A DNA stretch of 24,264 nt from CAJPPJ01 sp963536495 (GTDB taxonomy: Bacteria > Bacillota_I > Bacilli_A > RF39 > UBA660). Of this stretch, positions 15,432 to 23,629 are shown piece after piece (positions within the stretch are counted from its first letter, which is position 1; each line of letters begins with the position of its first letter). Below the pieces are notes generated by a model. It was not told where the DNA came from. It saw only the letters and a program-made list of their open reading frames with translations, and searched no databases. The stretch is from positions 1 to 24,264 of the forward strand of contig CAUTAF010000013.1 in NCBI GenBank assembly GCA_963536495.1, in the 5' to 3' direction. The position numbers and the translations under genes are program-made.

Positions 15432-15910
15432 ATTAAACCTTCTATCATATCTAAAAGTATTTCTTGTTCTTCATAATCAATTTTCTTAACAAATATCTTT
15501 TGAAAAGGTATAAGTATCTTACTATCTATTTCTAACAACTGATTTTCTTCTCCAACAGATAATAAATTAGTAACATGTCCAAGTAATTTACTCTTATATA
15601 ATACTTTTAATCCAAGTAATGTATCTTTTGTATGAAACACATCTTTTATTTCATCTTTTTTTAAATAAACATTACTTCCTACTAAAGATAAAACTTGATT
15701 AATATTATCAACTTCATCAAAAAGAACTAGATAATTTCTTTTATGATATCTAATCTTTGTTATTTTCTTTTTTAAATACTTAGAACTTAAATATAAATTA
15801 GTATTAACTTTAAGAAGTTCTTTAATACCAGCATATTCAACTCTTAATTTAACCTCACCTTTAATAGCGTGAGTTCCTACAATTTTTCCTATAAATAAAT
15901 ATTCATTCAT
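15428..15910 (-). CDS. rimM: 16S rRNA processing protein RimM
   Basis: This assembly factor for the 30S head binds S19 and helps mature 16S rRNA. At 160 residues it has the family length. The N-terminal RimM barrel begins EYLFIGKIVGTHAIKGEVKLRVEY and the C-terminal PRC-barrel part includes DTLLGLKVLYKSKLLGHV and DSKILIPFQKIFVKKID. The start is the ATG at 15910, and the usual family N-terminus begins right there. There is no Shine-Dalgarno before it. Instead an extended -10 promoter ends 6 bases before the ATG, suggesting a leaderless or nearly leaderless transcript. It is the first gene of the operon running to gpsA, and trmD overlaps its end. Confidence 0.95.
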   Translation of the reverse strand: MNEYLFIGKIVGTHAIKGEVKLRVEYAGIKELLKVNTNLYLSSKYLKKKITKIRYHKRNYLVLFDEVDNINQVLSLVGSNVYLKKDEIKDVFHTKDTLLGLKVLYKSKLLGHVTNLLSVGEENQLLEIDSKILIPFQKIFVKKIDYEEQEILLDMIEGLI

Positions 15911-15916
15911 AATTTC

Positions 15917-15925
15917 ATTATACCA
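15917..15925 (-). promoter_or_regulatory. Extended -10 promoter of the rimM-trmD-gpsA operon
   Basis: On the minus strand TGGTATAAT reads as a perfect extended -10 box (TG-n-TATAAT). It is followed by 6 bases and then the rimM ATG. The expected start site is the A of the ATG. No good -35 box is present 17 bases upstream (CTAAAA), which an extended -10 can compensate. The site starts in the 18-base gap after the upstream hydrolase gene. Confidence 0.6.
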
Positions 15926-15928
15926 TAC

Positions 15929-17053
15929 TTACTCATCTGTTTTAGATGCTATTATTTTTATCATTTCTTTTATAACTGGTCTTACCTTAATAAGAAACTT
16001 AAACCAAGTAAAATCTTTTCTATCCTTTTCATAATCTCTATTTATCTGAATAAATCTTTTAAAGAAATCTTTGGGTTCTTTTTTAAATTCTTCATCATTA
16101 TCATATTCAACACTCATTCTAGTTTCTGCTAGTTTATAAAAGAAATATCTTTTTTCTTCAACTGTCATCTTCTTAGAATAATAATTAATTAAATCACTTA
16201 CTGTAGCCATAACTTCATTTTGTTTTGTTTCTTCGTTTATATGTAATCTATCATCTTTTTTGATAAGCATAGAATAAGGAGAATGCCATCCACCAAAAAG
16301 ATGAGTTATTTGAGCTACTTTATCTTTATCTTTTCCTTTAGTAGTTTTAGATTTTATATATATTTTATTACCTACTGCTAGTTTCATAATAATATTTACA
16401 AAATCATTTTCATTACTAATACTAGTTATTTTCTTTTTATTTTTTTTAATTAAATCTTTATACTTTTCAAAAAACAAATCATTAAATCCTTGTCCATCAA
16501 AAGAATAAACATGTTTTATTTTTGAATCTTCACCTCTTAAAACACCAATATATTGAGCTTTATTACCACCTTTAGAATGTCCTGTTATATATATTTTATC
16601 TACATAATCAGCATATAATTTATACATTTTATCATAATATTTTAATGCTTTTATTTGTCTTTTAGTATCAGATACATAAGTTCCTCTAACATTATCTACC
16701 CATTCATAAGTTCCACTAGTACCTTTAAAAACAAATATTAAATTATTTTTATACTTAAGTGTCATATTAACAAGATTTTCTGTACATTCTTTATTACCAC
16801 TTAAACTGTTTTCTATATTCAAAAAATAAACATCTTTAAATATATTTTTTTCTACTTTTATACTTTCTATTAAAGAATCAAATTCTTCTTCATTTATTTC
16901 AGCAGGAAAATATGGATATTTTGAAGAATATTCATAATTCATAGCAAAATCATATACTGATTTACCTATAAGTTTATTAGTATATTTTTTATTTTCAAAT
17001 TGTTCTATATATATTAAAGAATTTAATATCAAAAAATGACTTACTGTTAACAT
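15929..17053 (-). CDS. DUF2974-like (Mbeg1-like) alpha/beta-hydrolase
   Basis: This is a 374-residue lipase-like protein with no signal peptide. The nucleophile elbow TGHSKGGN carries Ser160. FDGQGF (185-190) and the following SNENDFVN (Asp217) supply the likely acid region, and GGWHSPY supplies His257. These are hallmarks of the DUF2974/Mbeg1-like family, which is related to class 3 lipases and common in Firmicutes. An earlier FKGTSGTYEWVDNVRGTY block (about 109-126) resembles the oxyanion strand of that group. The C-terminal 100 residues are helical and charged. The substrate is unknown. GAGGG lies close to the ATG and a TATAAT sits at 17080-17075. It ends 18 bases before rimM, probably as a separate unit. 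Confidence 0.85.
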   Translation of the reverse strand: MLTVSHFLILNSLIYIEQFENKKYTNKLIGKSVYDFAMNYEYSSKYPYFPAEINEEEFDSLIESIKVEKNIFKDVYFLNIENSLSGNKECTENLVNMTLKYKNNLIFVFKGTSGTYEWVDNVRGTYVSDTKRQIKALKYYDKMYKLYADYVDKIYITGHSKGGNKAQYIGVLRGEDSKIKHVYSFDGQGFNDLFFEKYKDLIKKNKKKITSISNENDFVNIIMKLAVGNKIYIKSKTTKGKDKDKVAQITHLFGGWHSPYSMLIKKDDRLHINEETKQNEVMATVSDLINYYSKKMTVEEKRYFFYKLAETRMSVEYDNDEEFKKEPKDFFKRFIQINRDYEKDRKDFTWFKFLIKVRPVIKEMIKIIASKTDE

Positions 17054-17120
17054 AATCCCTCGTTTCTAATAAATATTATATAATAAAAAAGAAAAGATTA
17101 GAAACCTTAGCTTTAATTAT

Positions 17121-17151
17121 TAAAAATAAAAACTCACAAAATTAGTGAGTT
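17121..17151 (-). terminator. Terminator of the 50-residue gene
   Basis: On the minus strand AACTCAC (17151-17145) pairs with GTGAGTT (17137-17131) around a 7-base loop and is followed by TTTATTTTTA. It lies 12 bases after the small gene's stop codon. Confidence 0.85.
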
Positions 17152-17162
17152 AATAAATAATT

Positions 17163-17315
17163 TTATAATTTTTTTGTTTGTTTAATTTTTTTCATTTCTT
17201 TTTCTGTTAAAAAAGGAACTACATCTTGAAGTGCTTCTTTTGTACTCATAGTAGGTTTTTCTTGTTGAAAGAAGCTTTTTGGTAATCTTGTTATATTCTT
17301 CTTTTCAGCTTTCAT
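17163..17315 (-). CDS. Small 50-residue protein of unknown function
   Basis: An ATG at 17315 opens a 50-codon frame (MKAEKKNITRLPKSFF... ending KKIKQTKKL). It is preceded by GGAGG at ideal spacing (5 bases), has a promoter with a perfect TTGACA upstream, and is followed by a hairpin terminator. These signals together make it a real monocistronic gene despite its size. The protein is basic (about 14 Lys/Arg), soluble, Cys-free and without a membrane segment. The middle (STKEALQDVVPFLTEKEMKK) looks like two short amphipathic helices. I recognise no family. It could be a nucleic-acid- or ribosome-binding peptide, but nothing shows this directly. Confidence 0.75.
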   Translation of the reverse strand: MKAEKKNITRLPKSFFQQEKPTMSTKEALQDVVPFLTEKEMKKIKQTKKL

Positions 17316-17380
17316 AAAATCCTCCTATTCTAATTTTAGTATAATTATATAAATAAAATACTTCAATTAAAGTTTTGAAT

Positions 17381-17409
17381 ATCTTAATAAAAGATAAGTA
17401 TTTTGTCAA
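17381..17409 (-). promoter_or_regulatory. Promoter of the 50-residue gene
   Basis: On the minus strand TTGACA (17409-17404) and TAAGAT (17386-17381) are separated by 17 bases. Nested inverted repeats overlap it. AAAATACTT (17355-17363) matches AAGTATTTT (17396-17404), and ATCTT (17381-17385) matches AAGAT (17391-17395). They could be an operator, an RNA fold or part of the terminator of the upstream gene. Confidence 0.6.
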
Positions 17410-17424
17410 TTTACAAATTATCTT

Positions 17425-19518
17425 TCACATTAGCAATTTATTTTCTTTATTATTTGGTGCATATGTAGCATATGGTAATCCAATTAATACTCCAATATAT
17501 ACTGGTAAGAAATATCTTATCTCTCCACCTACTGGTGAAACAATACAACTTAAGTATATTCCTAAAAGTGGCATAAATACTATTAATCTCATCCATCTCT
17601 TTTTATAGATCATATACATCATAGTGATTATAATTATGTATACTGTGTATCCAATGTTTACAAATATTGAAAGTACTGGAACTTCATCTAAATATATTTT
17701 ATTTGTAAATTTTTCTATTTTGCCTGATTTATCAATAACTCTTTTTAGTTTTGCATTAATCATCTTTGCATATTTATCTTGGTGTGGATGATGAGCATTT
17801 GATACTTGTATTTGTGGTAAATGTATTGGCTTGTATGGAAAATAGTATAAATTAGAATGTACTAATGCTCCCATTGTCATTTCCACTTTATACTTTTTAA
17901 ATAGTTTTAAAAAGTAATTTATAGCTTTTTTATTTCCTTCTTTAGTATCTACTACTTCAAGACTAATTCTATTTTTTAATGGATCTGAGAATTGGGCCAA
18001 GTATAATTCTTCTACTTTATCTACTGTTGGCACTTCATCTTTTTTAAACCAATATGTAATCATTTCTTTTTCTTCTTCAGTTAAGTCTTCTTTTTTAAAA
18101 TATGCGAGTCTTCCAAGCATTTGTGATGGAACACTATAAAACTCTCTCTTACTTCCTGAAATTATTTGATATTTTTTAACAATGTAATCTACGCTTGTTC
18201 TATAAAATACCATTGATAATGTAAATATACTAAATACTATTAATATATATTTCCACTTTTCTTTTTCTTTTATATTAAAGAATATTAATCCAAGTATTAA
18301 TGGCAATGCTACTAAGTATGCATAATATACATTATGTCTTAGATATAGTGGTAATAGTACAAATAGTACTAGTTTAAATATATTTTTTTTGCTACTAAAG
18401 AACTTCTTTATATTTTCTGACATTTCCATTAATTGTAAGATTAAATGTATTAAAACTACAGTACATAATATATCTTTATGGGCAATCATTGTATGATGTG
18501 CAATTGGTTGATATAGTATTCCAAATGCTAATATTAATACACTAAATATCTTAGGGAATCCTTTTTTAGAAAATACTTTTATTGTATAAGCTAAAGTAAG
18601 CGATGTAAATATCATTTGTAATACTGAGTATAATGCTATTCCTTGAGTATGTGATCCAAATAACGCGTTACCTAAATTTACTACTCCAATTAAGTATAGT
18701 GAATGTAATATTGGATGTGCATTATAATATACTCCTGAGTAATATTGAATTAATTGTTCAAAATTATCAGTAGAAAATGCCCCGGGATATCTAGCAAGTA
18801 ATGTAGGTATCCATGAAATAAATAACAATGCTGATATTATAAAGAATGATTTTAAACTACCATCAAATAAATTTATATTTTTTATTTTTTCTATTATTTT
18901 TTTCTTTTTATTTGTTTTTTCTTCTATCAATTTATTTTGATTATCTTTATTTCTTTTTTCTATCTTTTCTAATCCATAAAATGCAATTTTAACAATATCC
19001 CATATTAAATATATATATGCTAAATATTGAATTAATATATATATTATAAATTTCTTAGTAATACTTACTGCATGATTCATAAATATATTTTCTGATATTA
19101 TACCAATTATAAATAGTGTTGCAATTATAAGTGCAGCTAAAAAGCTTGTAACTTTAAATCTTTTTAAACTTTTTTTATCTTCTTTTAAGTGGTTTTTTAA
19201 ATATATTATATTCATTGCTGTATAATTAATTGCAAATATTGCTATTAACGATACTATTCCATCCCCATCTGTAAACAACCTGTTACCCATAACATTCCAT
19301 TTTACATTAAAGATAAATGTAAGTATCATTGATATAACCAATGAAATTGAAATAACTGTTATTTTTTTACTATGTATAAATTTTTCATTTAATTTAGAAA
19401 TAATTTTTTCCATTATACCTTCTTTATTATCCTCTGCTTCTTTTTCTTTAACTTTGTTTTTTTCTTCTTTTTTCACTTTATCTTCTATATTATTTTTTTC
19501 TTTTTTATCATCATTCAT
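17425..19518 (-). CDS. Large polytopic membrane protein, GT-C/DUF6020-like
   Basis: The 697-residue protein has a very charged cytoplasmic N-terminus (1-45, Lys/Glu repeats), about a dozen hydrophobic helices from residue 51 on, a Lys-rich cytoplasmic loop (185-215) and a larger hydrophilic region (about 480-600). The signature ARYPGAFSTDNFEQ with Asp251, followed by NAHPILHS, and later AHHTMIAHKD, resembles the DUF6020-type membrane proteins that share the fold of lipid-linked (GT-C) glycosyltransferases. Those use an acidic residue in the first outer loop for catalysis. A role in adding sugars to surface polymers is plausible, but acceptor and donor are unknown. GGTGATG precedes the ATG. 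It follows the macro-domain gene by 11 bases and ends with TGA. Downstream pairing (17425-17418 with 17397-17390) is a weak terminator candidate. Confidence 0.75.
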   Translation of the reverse strand: MNDDKKEKNNIEDKVKKEEKNKVKEKEAEDNKEGIMEKIISKLNEKFIHSKKITVISISLVISMILTFIFNVKWNVMGNRLFTDGDGIVSLIAIFAINYTAMNIIYLKNHLKEDKKSLKRFKVTSFLAALIIATLFIIGIISENIFMNHAVSITKKFIIYILIQYLAYIYLIWDIVKIAFYGLEKIEKRNKDNQNKLIEEKTNKKKKIIEKIKNINLFDGSLKSFFIISALLFISWIPTLLARYPGAFSTDNFEQLIQYYSGVYYNAHPILHSLYLIGVVNLGNALFGSHTQGIALYSVLQMIFTSLTLAYTIKVFSKKGFPKIFSVLILAFGILYQPIAHHTMIAHKDILCTVVLIHLILQLMEMSENIKKFFSSKKNIFKLVLFVLLPLYLRHNVYYAYLVALPLILGLIFFNIKEKEKWKYILIVFSIFTLSMVFYRTSVDYIVKKYQIISGSKREFYSVPSQMLGRLAYFKKEDLTEEEKEMITYWFKKDEVPTVDKVEELYLAQFSDPLKNRISLEVVDTKEGNKKAINYFLKLFKKYKVEMTMGALVHSNLYYFPYKPIHLPQIQVSNAHHPHQDKYAKMINAKLKRVIDKSGKIEKFTNKIYLDEVPVLSIFVNIGYTVYIIIITMMYMIYKKRWMRLIVFMPLLGIYLSCIVSPVGGEIRYFLPVYIGVLIGLPYATYAPNNKENKLLM

Positions 19519-19529
19519 AACATCACCAC

Positions 19530-20084
19530 TTATTTTATTTTTTTAATTTTTCTTTTTTCTTTTACTTTTAAATCTTTTATTGCTTCATATGATTCTTTTG
19601 TAAATGGACAAAGTATTAAATTAATATCATAATCTTCATATTTAGATACAAAATCATTATATGCTTCAATACACATTTTAGCAGAGTTTAAAGCTGGATT
19701 TTTTATTTTACCTGCATAAATACCTGCACTTATAAGTGGAAAAGAAATACTATGTAAATCATTATCTTTAGCTAATTTTAAAGAATTATAATAAGCCATA
19801 TATAACTCTTCATTACTACTTTCTTCATATCTAAAATCCGGTCCTGTTACATGAATAATATTCTTACAATTTGTCATTTGACAAGATGAAGTAATTACAG
19901 CTTGTCCTACCTCTAAAGGAGTATTAATCTTTTGACATTCTCTATTCATCTCAGTTATTCCAGCTTTTTCAAAAATAACACCACAAATACCACTTCCAAA
20001 AACTAAATTTTTATTAGCGGAATTTACTACTACATCTACTTCTTGGTCAGCACATGATCCTTTAATTATTTTTAATGAACTCAT
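19530..20084 (-). CDS. Macro-domain (ADP-ribose-binding) protein
   Basis: A single macro domain fills most of the 184 residues. VVNSANKNLVFGSGICGVIFEKAG (about 19-42) is the first ADP-ribose loop, with Asn21 and Asn24. FPLISAGIYAG (115-125) is the second. These positions normally hold the distal ribose and diphosphate, and many members hydrolyse ADP-ribose from proteins, nucleic acids or O-acetyl-ADP-ribose. A basic tail (KVKEKRKIKKIK) follows. I chose the ATG at 20084: AAGGAG (20096-20091) is 6 bases away, whereas a TTG at 20090 would touch that site. The ribosome site lies inside the end of the SWIM gene. No ADP-ribosyltransferase or sirtuin gene is nearby. Confidence 0.9.
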   Translation of the reverse strand: MSSLKIIKGSCADQEVDVVVNSANKNLVFGSGICGVIFEKAGITEMNRECQKINTPLEVGQAVITSSCQMTNCKNIIHVTGPDFRYEESSNEELYMAYYNSLKLAKDNDLHSISFPLISAGIYAGKIKNPALNSAKMCIEAYNDFVSKYEDYDINLILCPFTKESYEAIKDLKVKEKRKIKKIK

Positions 20085-20094
20085 ACTCAACTCC

Positions 20095-20952
20095 TTAAAG
20101 AATTTCTATAATACTCACTATCATATCTTCTAAATATAAACTATTATAATATTTATTTTTTCTTATCTTCTCTAACCATTCTTCTATTTTCTCTTTTAAA
20201 ATATTATCAGATTTTCTATAAATCATTCTTAAAAATAATGCAGTATCTGAATATTTATTAATAATTATCTCAATTTTCTCAAAATGTTTAGTATCATTTG
20301 CTACTTCTATAAAAGCTTTAATAACAAAAAATGCTTCTTCATATTTTTCACTATTTATTAAATCTTTAATTATATATTTACAATCAAATCTTATTTCATT
20401 ATTAATCATTACATAATTATATAAATTATTATAATAATATTCATAAGGTTGAGATGGTAAATACTTTAAAAAATCTACTTCAAAATCATTAAAATCTAAA
20501 ACTAAATAATCAGAAAAATTTTTATTAAATATTATTTTCAATATGTAGTCTTTTAATTCATTAGCAGGTATATTTTGAATTAATTCATTTAAGCTAATAT
20601 TATTTTTAACAATTTCTTCTTTTAATTCTTTTTCTATATATTTTTTATTTTTAATTGCTAATAATACTGCATATTCATGTTTACATAAAAATTCACATGG
20701 GCATGAACAGTTACAACTTAAAGTTTTAGAATCATTATCAACATTTATTTTTACTTCATAATAATTACTTCCTTTTACTTTAGCTATAAAGAAATTTTTA
20801 TTTTTAATAACCTGAATAACATTTCCAGCCTTATAATAATCTTCTCCTCTTTTTACTATTTGATGTTGAAAATTATTTAGTTGTTCATCAATAATAAGAA
20901 GAATATTTTTATAATTTAAATCTTTATCTTTTTTTAATAATTCAAACTTCAT
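20095..20952 (-). CDS. SWIM zinc-finger protein
   Basis: The 285-residue protein has an N-terminal region (IVKRGEDYYKAGNVIQVIKNKNFFIAKVKGSNYYEVKI, about 32-69) that leads into a SWIM zinc finger. Cys80-x-Cys82 and Cys90-x-His92 are the ligands (SCNCSCPCEFLCKHEYAVLLAI, about 79-100). SWIM domains bind DNA or proteins and occur in bacterial SWI2/SNF2-linked proteins and MuDR transposases. No helicase or transposase domain is present here. The helical C-terminal 180 residues resemble the repeat region found after SWIM in other stand-alone bacterial SWIM proteins. It is first in a unit with the macro-domain gene, whose ribosome site it contains. GGTGATATT precedes the ATG. Confidence 0.85.
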   Translation of the reverse strand: MKFELLKKDKDLNYKNILLIIDEQLNNFQHQIVKRGEDYYKAGNVIQVIKNKNFFIAKVKGSNYYEVKINVDNDSKTLSCNCSCPCEFLCKHEYAVLLAIKNKKYIEKELKEEIVKNNISLNELIQNIPANELKDYILKIIFNKNFSDYLVLDFNDFEVDFLKYLPSQPYEYYYNNLYNYVMINNEIRFDCKYIIKDLINSEKYEEAFFVIKAFIEVANDTKHFEKIEIIINKYSDTALFLRMIYRKSDNILKEKIEEWLEKIRKNKYYNSLYLEDMIVSIIEIL

Positions 20953-20990
20953 AATATCACCTACTTTTTTTAAAGAAATATATTAATTAG

Positions 20991-20999
20991 ATTATAGCA
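20991..20999 (-). promoter_or_regulatory. Extended -10 promoter of the SWIM-macro-membrane protein unit
   Basis: On the minus strand TGCTATAAT is a full extended -10 box, 38 bases before the SWIM start codon. The -35 region 17 bases upstream (TTTTCT) is poor and overlaps the T-run of the preceding terminator. Confidence 0.6.
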
Positions 21000-21011
21000 C
21001 ATAAGAATATA

Positions 21012-21039
21012 AAAGAAAAAAGCGAATAATCGCTTTTTT
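21012..21039 (-). terminator. Terminator of the SPFH/zinc-ribbon operon
   Basis: AAAAAAGCGA (21016-21025) pairs with TCGCTTTTTT (21030-21039) around ATAA. It overlaps the stop codon of the SPFH gene and has a T-rich tail on the minus strand. It is the strongest G-C core among the terminators of this window. Confidence 0.9.
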
Positions 21040-22282
21040 ATAAACCAAGTAATTCTTTTTTCTTTTTATTAAATTCTTCTTCTGTAATTATTCCTTGATC
21101 AAGTAAAGATTTTAATTTAGTTAATTCTTGATATGGATCTACACTGTTTTGACTAGCACTATGATTTTGATTATTCATAACTCCACTCATTGAACCTGCT
21201 ATATTTTGTCCTACAACATTACCAACAGCCATACTAGCCATCATTGCAGCTGGATTAAATCCAGAAGATGCTCCTCCTAAATTAACATTACCAGCTCCAT
21301 TTTCTCCCATATGTCCTAAAGCTTCTGCTCCTGCTATACCAACTTCTGCTTGTTTTTCTACTTGGAAAGCTGCCATATTATCTGTTTGAGTTTGTTTATG
21401 AACAGCATATTGACCTTCTTCACGTTTAATACGAAGATTTTCTTCATAGTTTCCAATTTCAATTCTTTGTTTATCAGTTATATCTTTAAGTTTAGCCATA
21501 GTTTCAGTTTGAACAGTAGCACCAGTAACATCTTTTGTAACAGACATTAAATCTTTATAACCTTCACTAGCTTTATCTATTTCTATTGTACTAACATCTA
21601 CTGCTGTTATATCAACTCCAAAATCTTCTTGTAATCTAGTTTTTAAGTCTTTTTCTAATAATTGATTAATATCTGCTATCTTAGATTCAATTTGTACTAA
21701 AGGTATATTTTCTTTAACTGGTAATGTTACAACTATATTTTTTACATATCTTGAAACTGCATCTTTTATTTGATTTTGAAAATCATCTAAACTAAAGTTT
21801 ATTAATCTATGTAATTTAATAAATTTTTTATAATCAGTTATTTTAAATGTTATATTTCCTCTTACTGATACTGGTACTCCAAAATCAGCAAATCTTTTAT
21901 CATATACATCAAAGAAAGGTACTGCAAATTTACTTTGTATTATTTGTGCTAAATTAATAAAATAAATTTCTGCTTGAAATGGTGAATCTCCATTATATGC
22001 TAAACCTATTATATTAGCTAATATTGGTAAGTTACTTGTATTTATTTTTTGATCAAATGGTCCAACAATATAATCTTGCATTGTTCCATCTTTTTGTTTA
22101 TATACAAATACTGCTACTTCCCCATCTTTTACTCTTAAAGATGATCCCCATCTAATAGAATTTTCTCTATTATTAGTTCCTAACTCACTTCCCTTTGGAT
22201 GCCACTTCCATATTAAGTAAGATGGTTCATCACATCTTATAACATCCATTAATCCGTTATTGTTTTTATTAAAAAATCCCAT
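21038..22282 (-). CDS. SPFH-domain protein, YdjI-like, with SHOCT tail
   Basis: The 414-residue protein begins MGFFNKNNNGLMDVIRCDEPSYLIWKWHP and continues with an SPFH (band 7) domain to about residue 240, as in Bacillus subtilis YdjI (often annotated virion core protein-like). A coiled region rich in Glu/Gln follows (about 245-310). After it come a Gly/Ala/Asn-rich flexible stretch (about 312-375) and a C-terminal SHOCT helix pair (382-414; LDQGIITEEEFNKKKKELLGL). No membrane segment is present, so attachment depends on partners. YdjI works with the zinc-ribbon proteins YdjG/YdjH and PspA in membrane stress protection. Here a zinc-ribbon membrane protein is the next gene upstream, 12 bases away, which supports the same pairing. 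AAAGGAGAG precedes the ATG. Confidence 0.9.
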   Translation of the reverse strand: MGFFNKNNNGLMDVIRCDEPSYLIWKWHPKGSELGTNNRENSIRWGSSLRVKDGEVAVFVYKQKDGTMQDYIVGPFDQKINTSNLPILANIIGLAYNGDSPFQAEIYFINLAQIIQSKFAVPFFDVYDKRFADFGVPVSVRGNITFKITDYKKFIKLHRLINFSLDDFQNQIKDAVSRYVKNIVVTLPVKENIPLVQIESKIADINQLLEKDLKTRLQEDFGVDITAVDVSTIEIDKASEGYKDLMSVTKDVTGATVQTETMAKLKDITDKQRIEIGNYEENLRIKREEGQYAVHKQTQTDNMAAFQVEKQAEVGIAGAEALGHMGENGAGNVNLGGASSGFNPAAMMASMAVGNVVGQNIAGSMSGVMNNQNHSASQNSVDPYQELTKLKSLLDQGIITEEEFNKKKKELLGL

Positions 22283-22294
22283 ATTTTCTCTCCT

Positions 22295-23398
22295 TTAACC
22301 TATATGAATTACACTACTTATACGAACAGTTATTTTTTCATTTTCTTCATCATATTTTATTTTTATATTATAACCATCTTTATTTTTAGCTCTAAATATT
22401 TTGCTATTTTTAGAATAATTAATATTAAATCCACTATTCTTACACTTATCTACATAGTCATCAAAATCTTTTTCTTTTACATTATATATATCAAATTCTA
22501 AAGTATCCGATGAATCAGTTATAATATTTCCATTTTTATATTCTACTTTAGGTAATTTTTCTACAATACCTGCTGTTGGTAAATTTAATTTTTTATTGTA
22601 TTCTACTTGTCTTTCTTTACTTGAAGAAGCAAATATAAATATTAAAAATAAAGTTATAGCAGTAATTATCAATGTTGTTTTAATAATTAATTTTTTTTTA
22701 GATTTTTCTGATGTAGTTATTATCTCACTATAACAATCATCAACTATTGAATCATTTTTAAATAAGATATCTGATTTACTCTTTAATTCTCTTGCTTTAT
22801 CAGCCCATACTTTTGTCCAATAATAAGTTTTATTATTAGAAGATGAATTAGATATAAAATTAACTTTATCTCTAATATAAATTAATGCTGATAAAATAGA
22901 TTCCCTATCATTTGGAAATTGATAATTTTGAATAAAATAAGTTAATTCTTTTTCATTTTTAACTAATTTTGGTGCTTTTAACATAGAAAACAATTTTTTA
23001 TAGTAATAAAAAACTAATGGGATTAAAAATAAAAACATATTTAATAATATCCAACCTAGTTTTCCTCCACCATTCCAACTAGACCATCCTTTATTTTCTA
23101 ATACACTATATCCTTCTGTTTTATTTTCAAGTTCATAAAGTTTATCAGTAAATTCTTTTAATGATTTATTAACTGTTTTACTATTTATTTCGTGTCCGCA
23201 AGATGGACATATTCCAGTTAAACTTTTTAAATCTTCTCCACAATTTGGACATTTTTTAACTGTTCCAACAAATTCTTGTTTTCTAACAGATGAATCATTT
23301 GTATTAACTTCTTCAACTTCTTCTTGTGATACTCCACATCCTGTACAAAATTTACTTCCATCTTTTAATTTTTTTCCACAATTATAACAAAATGCCAT
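22295..23398 (-). CDS. Zinc-ribbon membrane protein (YdjG-like partner of the SPFH protein)
   Basis: This is a 367-residue protein. Two zinc ribbons come first (Cys4/7/18/21 and Cys50/53/64/67). An amphipathic region and a membrane segment (about 114-133, after WSSWNGGGKLG) follow, then a soluble helical part (about 140-235), a second membrane helix (about 237-258) and a C-terminal domain (about 265-367, KEKDFDDYVDKCKNSGFN...) resembling DUF6591-type outer domains. The zinc ribbons and the middle part would lie in the cytoplasm and the last domain outside or in a wall-side space. With the YdjI-like gene it forms a two-gene operon ending in a strong terminator. In Bacillus the matching module is ydjGHI near pspA; no PspA is in this window. 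AGAGGTG precedes the ATG. Confidence 0.85.
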   Translation of the reverse strand: MAFCYNCGKKLKDGSKFCTGCGVSQEEVEEVNTNDSSVRKQEFVGTVKKCPNCGEDLKSLTGICPSCGHEINSKTVNKSLKEFTDKLYELENKTEGYSVLENKGWSSWNGGGKLGWILLNMFLFLIPLVFYYYKKLFSMLKAPKLVKNEKELTYFIQNYQFPNDRESILSALIYIRDKVNFISNSSSNNKTYYWTKVWADKARELKSKSDILFKNDSIVDDCYSEIITTSEKSKKKLIIKTTLIITAITLFLIFIFASSSKERQVEYNKKLNLPTAGIVEKLPKVEYKNGNIITDSSDTLEFDIYNVKEKDFDDYVDKCKNSGFNINYSKNSKIFRAKNKDGYNIKIKYDEENEKITVRISSVIHIG

Positions 23399-23403
23399 AC
23401 AAC

Positions 23404-23586
23404 ACCTCTTCTTTTTTCATTTTATCATAAAAGAGTTGATTTATAACAAAAATTATTGCAATGGTTTCACTATCTAGAAAAACATATAAAATGAAATATA
23501 TCTTTTTTATTATTTTAAAAATTTTTATAATTTTCTAAAAAGTTCTAGCAAAATTTAAAAATATTTTTTAATCTAAAATAAAACTT
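23404..23586. other. AT-rich gap between hsdS and the zinc-ribbon gene
   Basis: No ORF with a ribosome site and no RNA gene was seen on either strand. The minus strand should hold the promoter of the zinc-ribbon/SPFH operon, since a terminator closes hsdS. The only candidates are weak (TTGTTA, then TATGATAAAAT close to the gene). Confidence 0.5.
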
Positions 23587-23629
23587 TCAAAAAGGACTTA
23601 TATAAACATACTTTGCATAAGTCCTTTTT
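23587..23629 (-). terminator. Terminator built into the 3' end of hsdS
   Basis: AAAAAGGACTTAT (23589-23601) pairs perfectly with ATAAGTCCTTTTT (23617-23629) around a 15-base loop. The last codons and stop of the HsdS frame lie inside the structure. T-runs flank both sides, so it can also stop plus-strand transcription. The next gene on the same strand starts about 190 bases later, at 23398. Confidence 0.85.

Noticed and set aside
17375..17608. 77-codon plus-strand frame over the end of the membrane protein
   Set aside because: It is antisense to a clear coding region and has no ribosome site.
20085..20090. TTG start for the macro-domain gene
   Set aside because: It would directly touch the AAGGAG ribosome site; the ATG at 20084 has correct spacing.
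23404..23586. Possible small RNA in the AT-rich gap
   Set aside because: Only short A/T pairings and one 6-bp repeat were found; no promoter and terminator pair encloses a transcript.
23589..23629. Inverted repeat as a recombination site for hsdS switching
   Set aside because: The arms are only 15 bases apart, flanked by T-runs and located at the stop codon; a terminator explains them fully.
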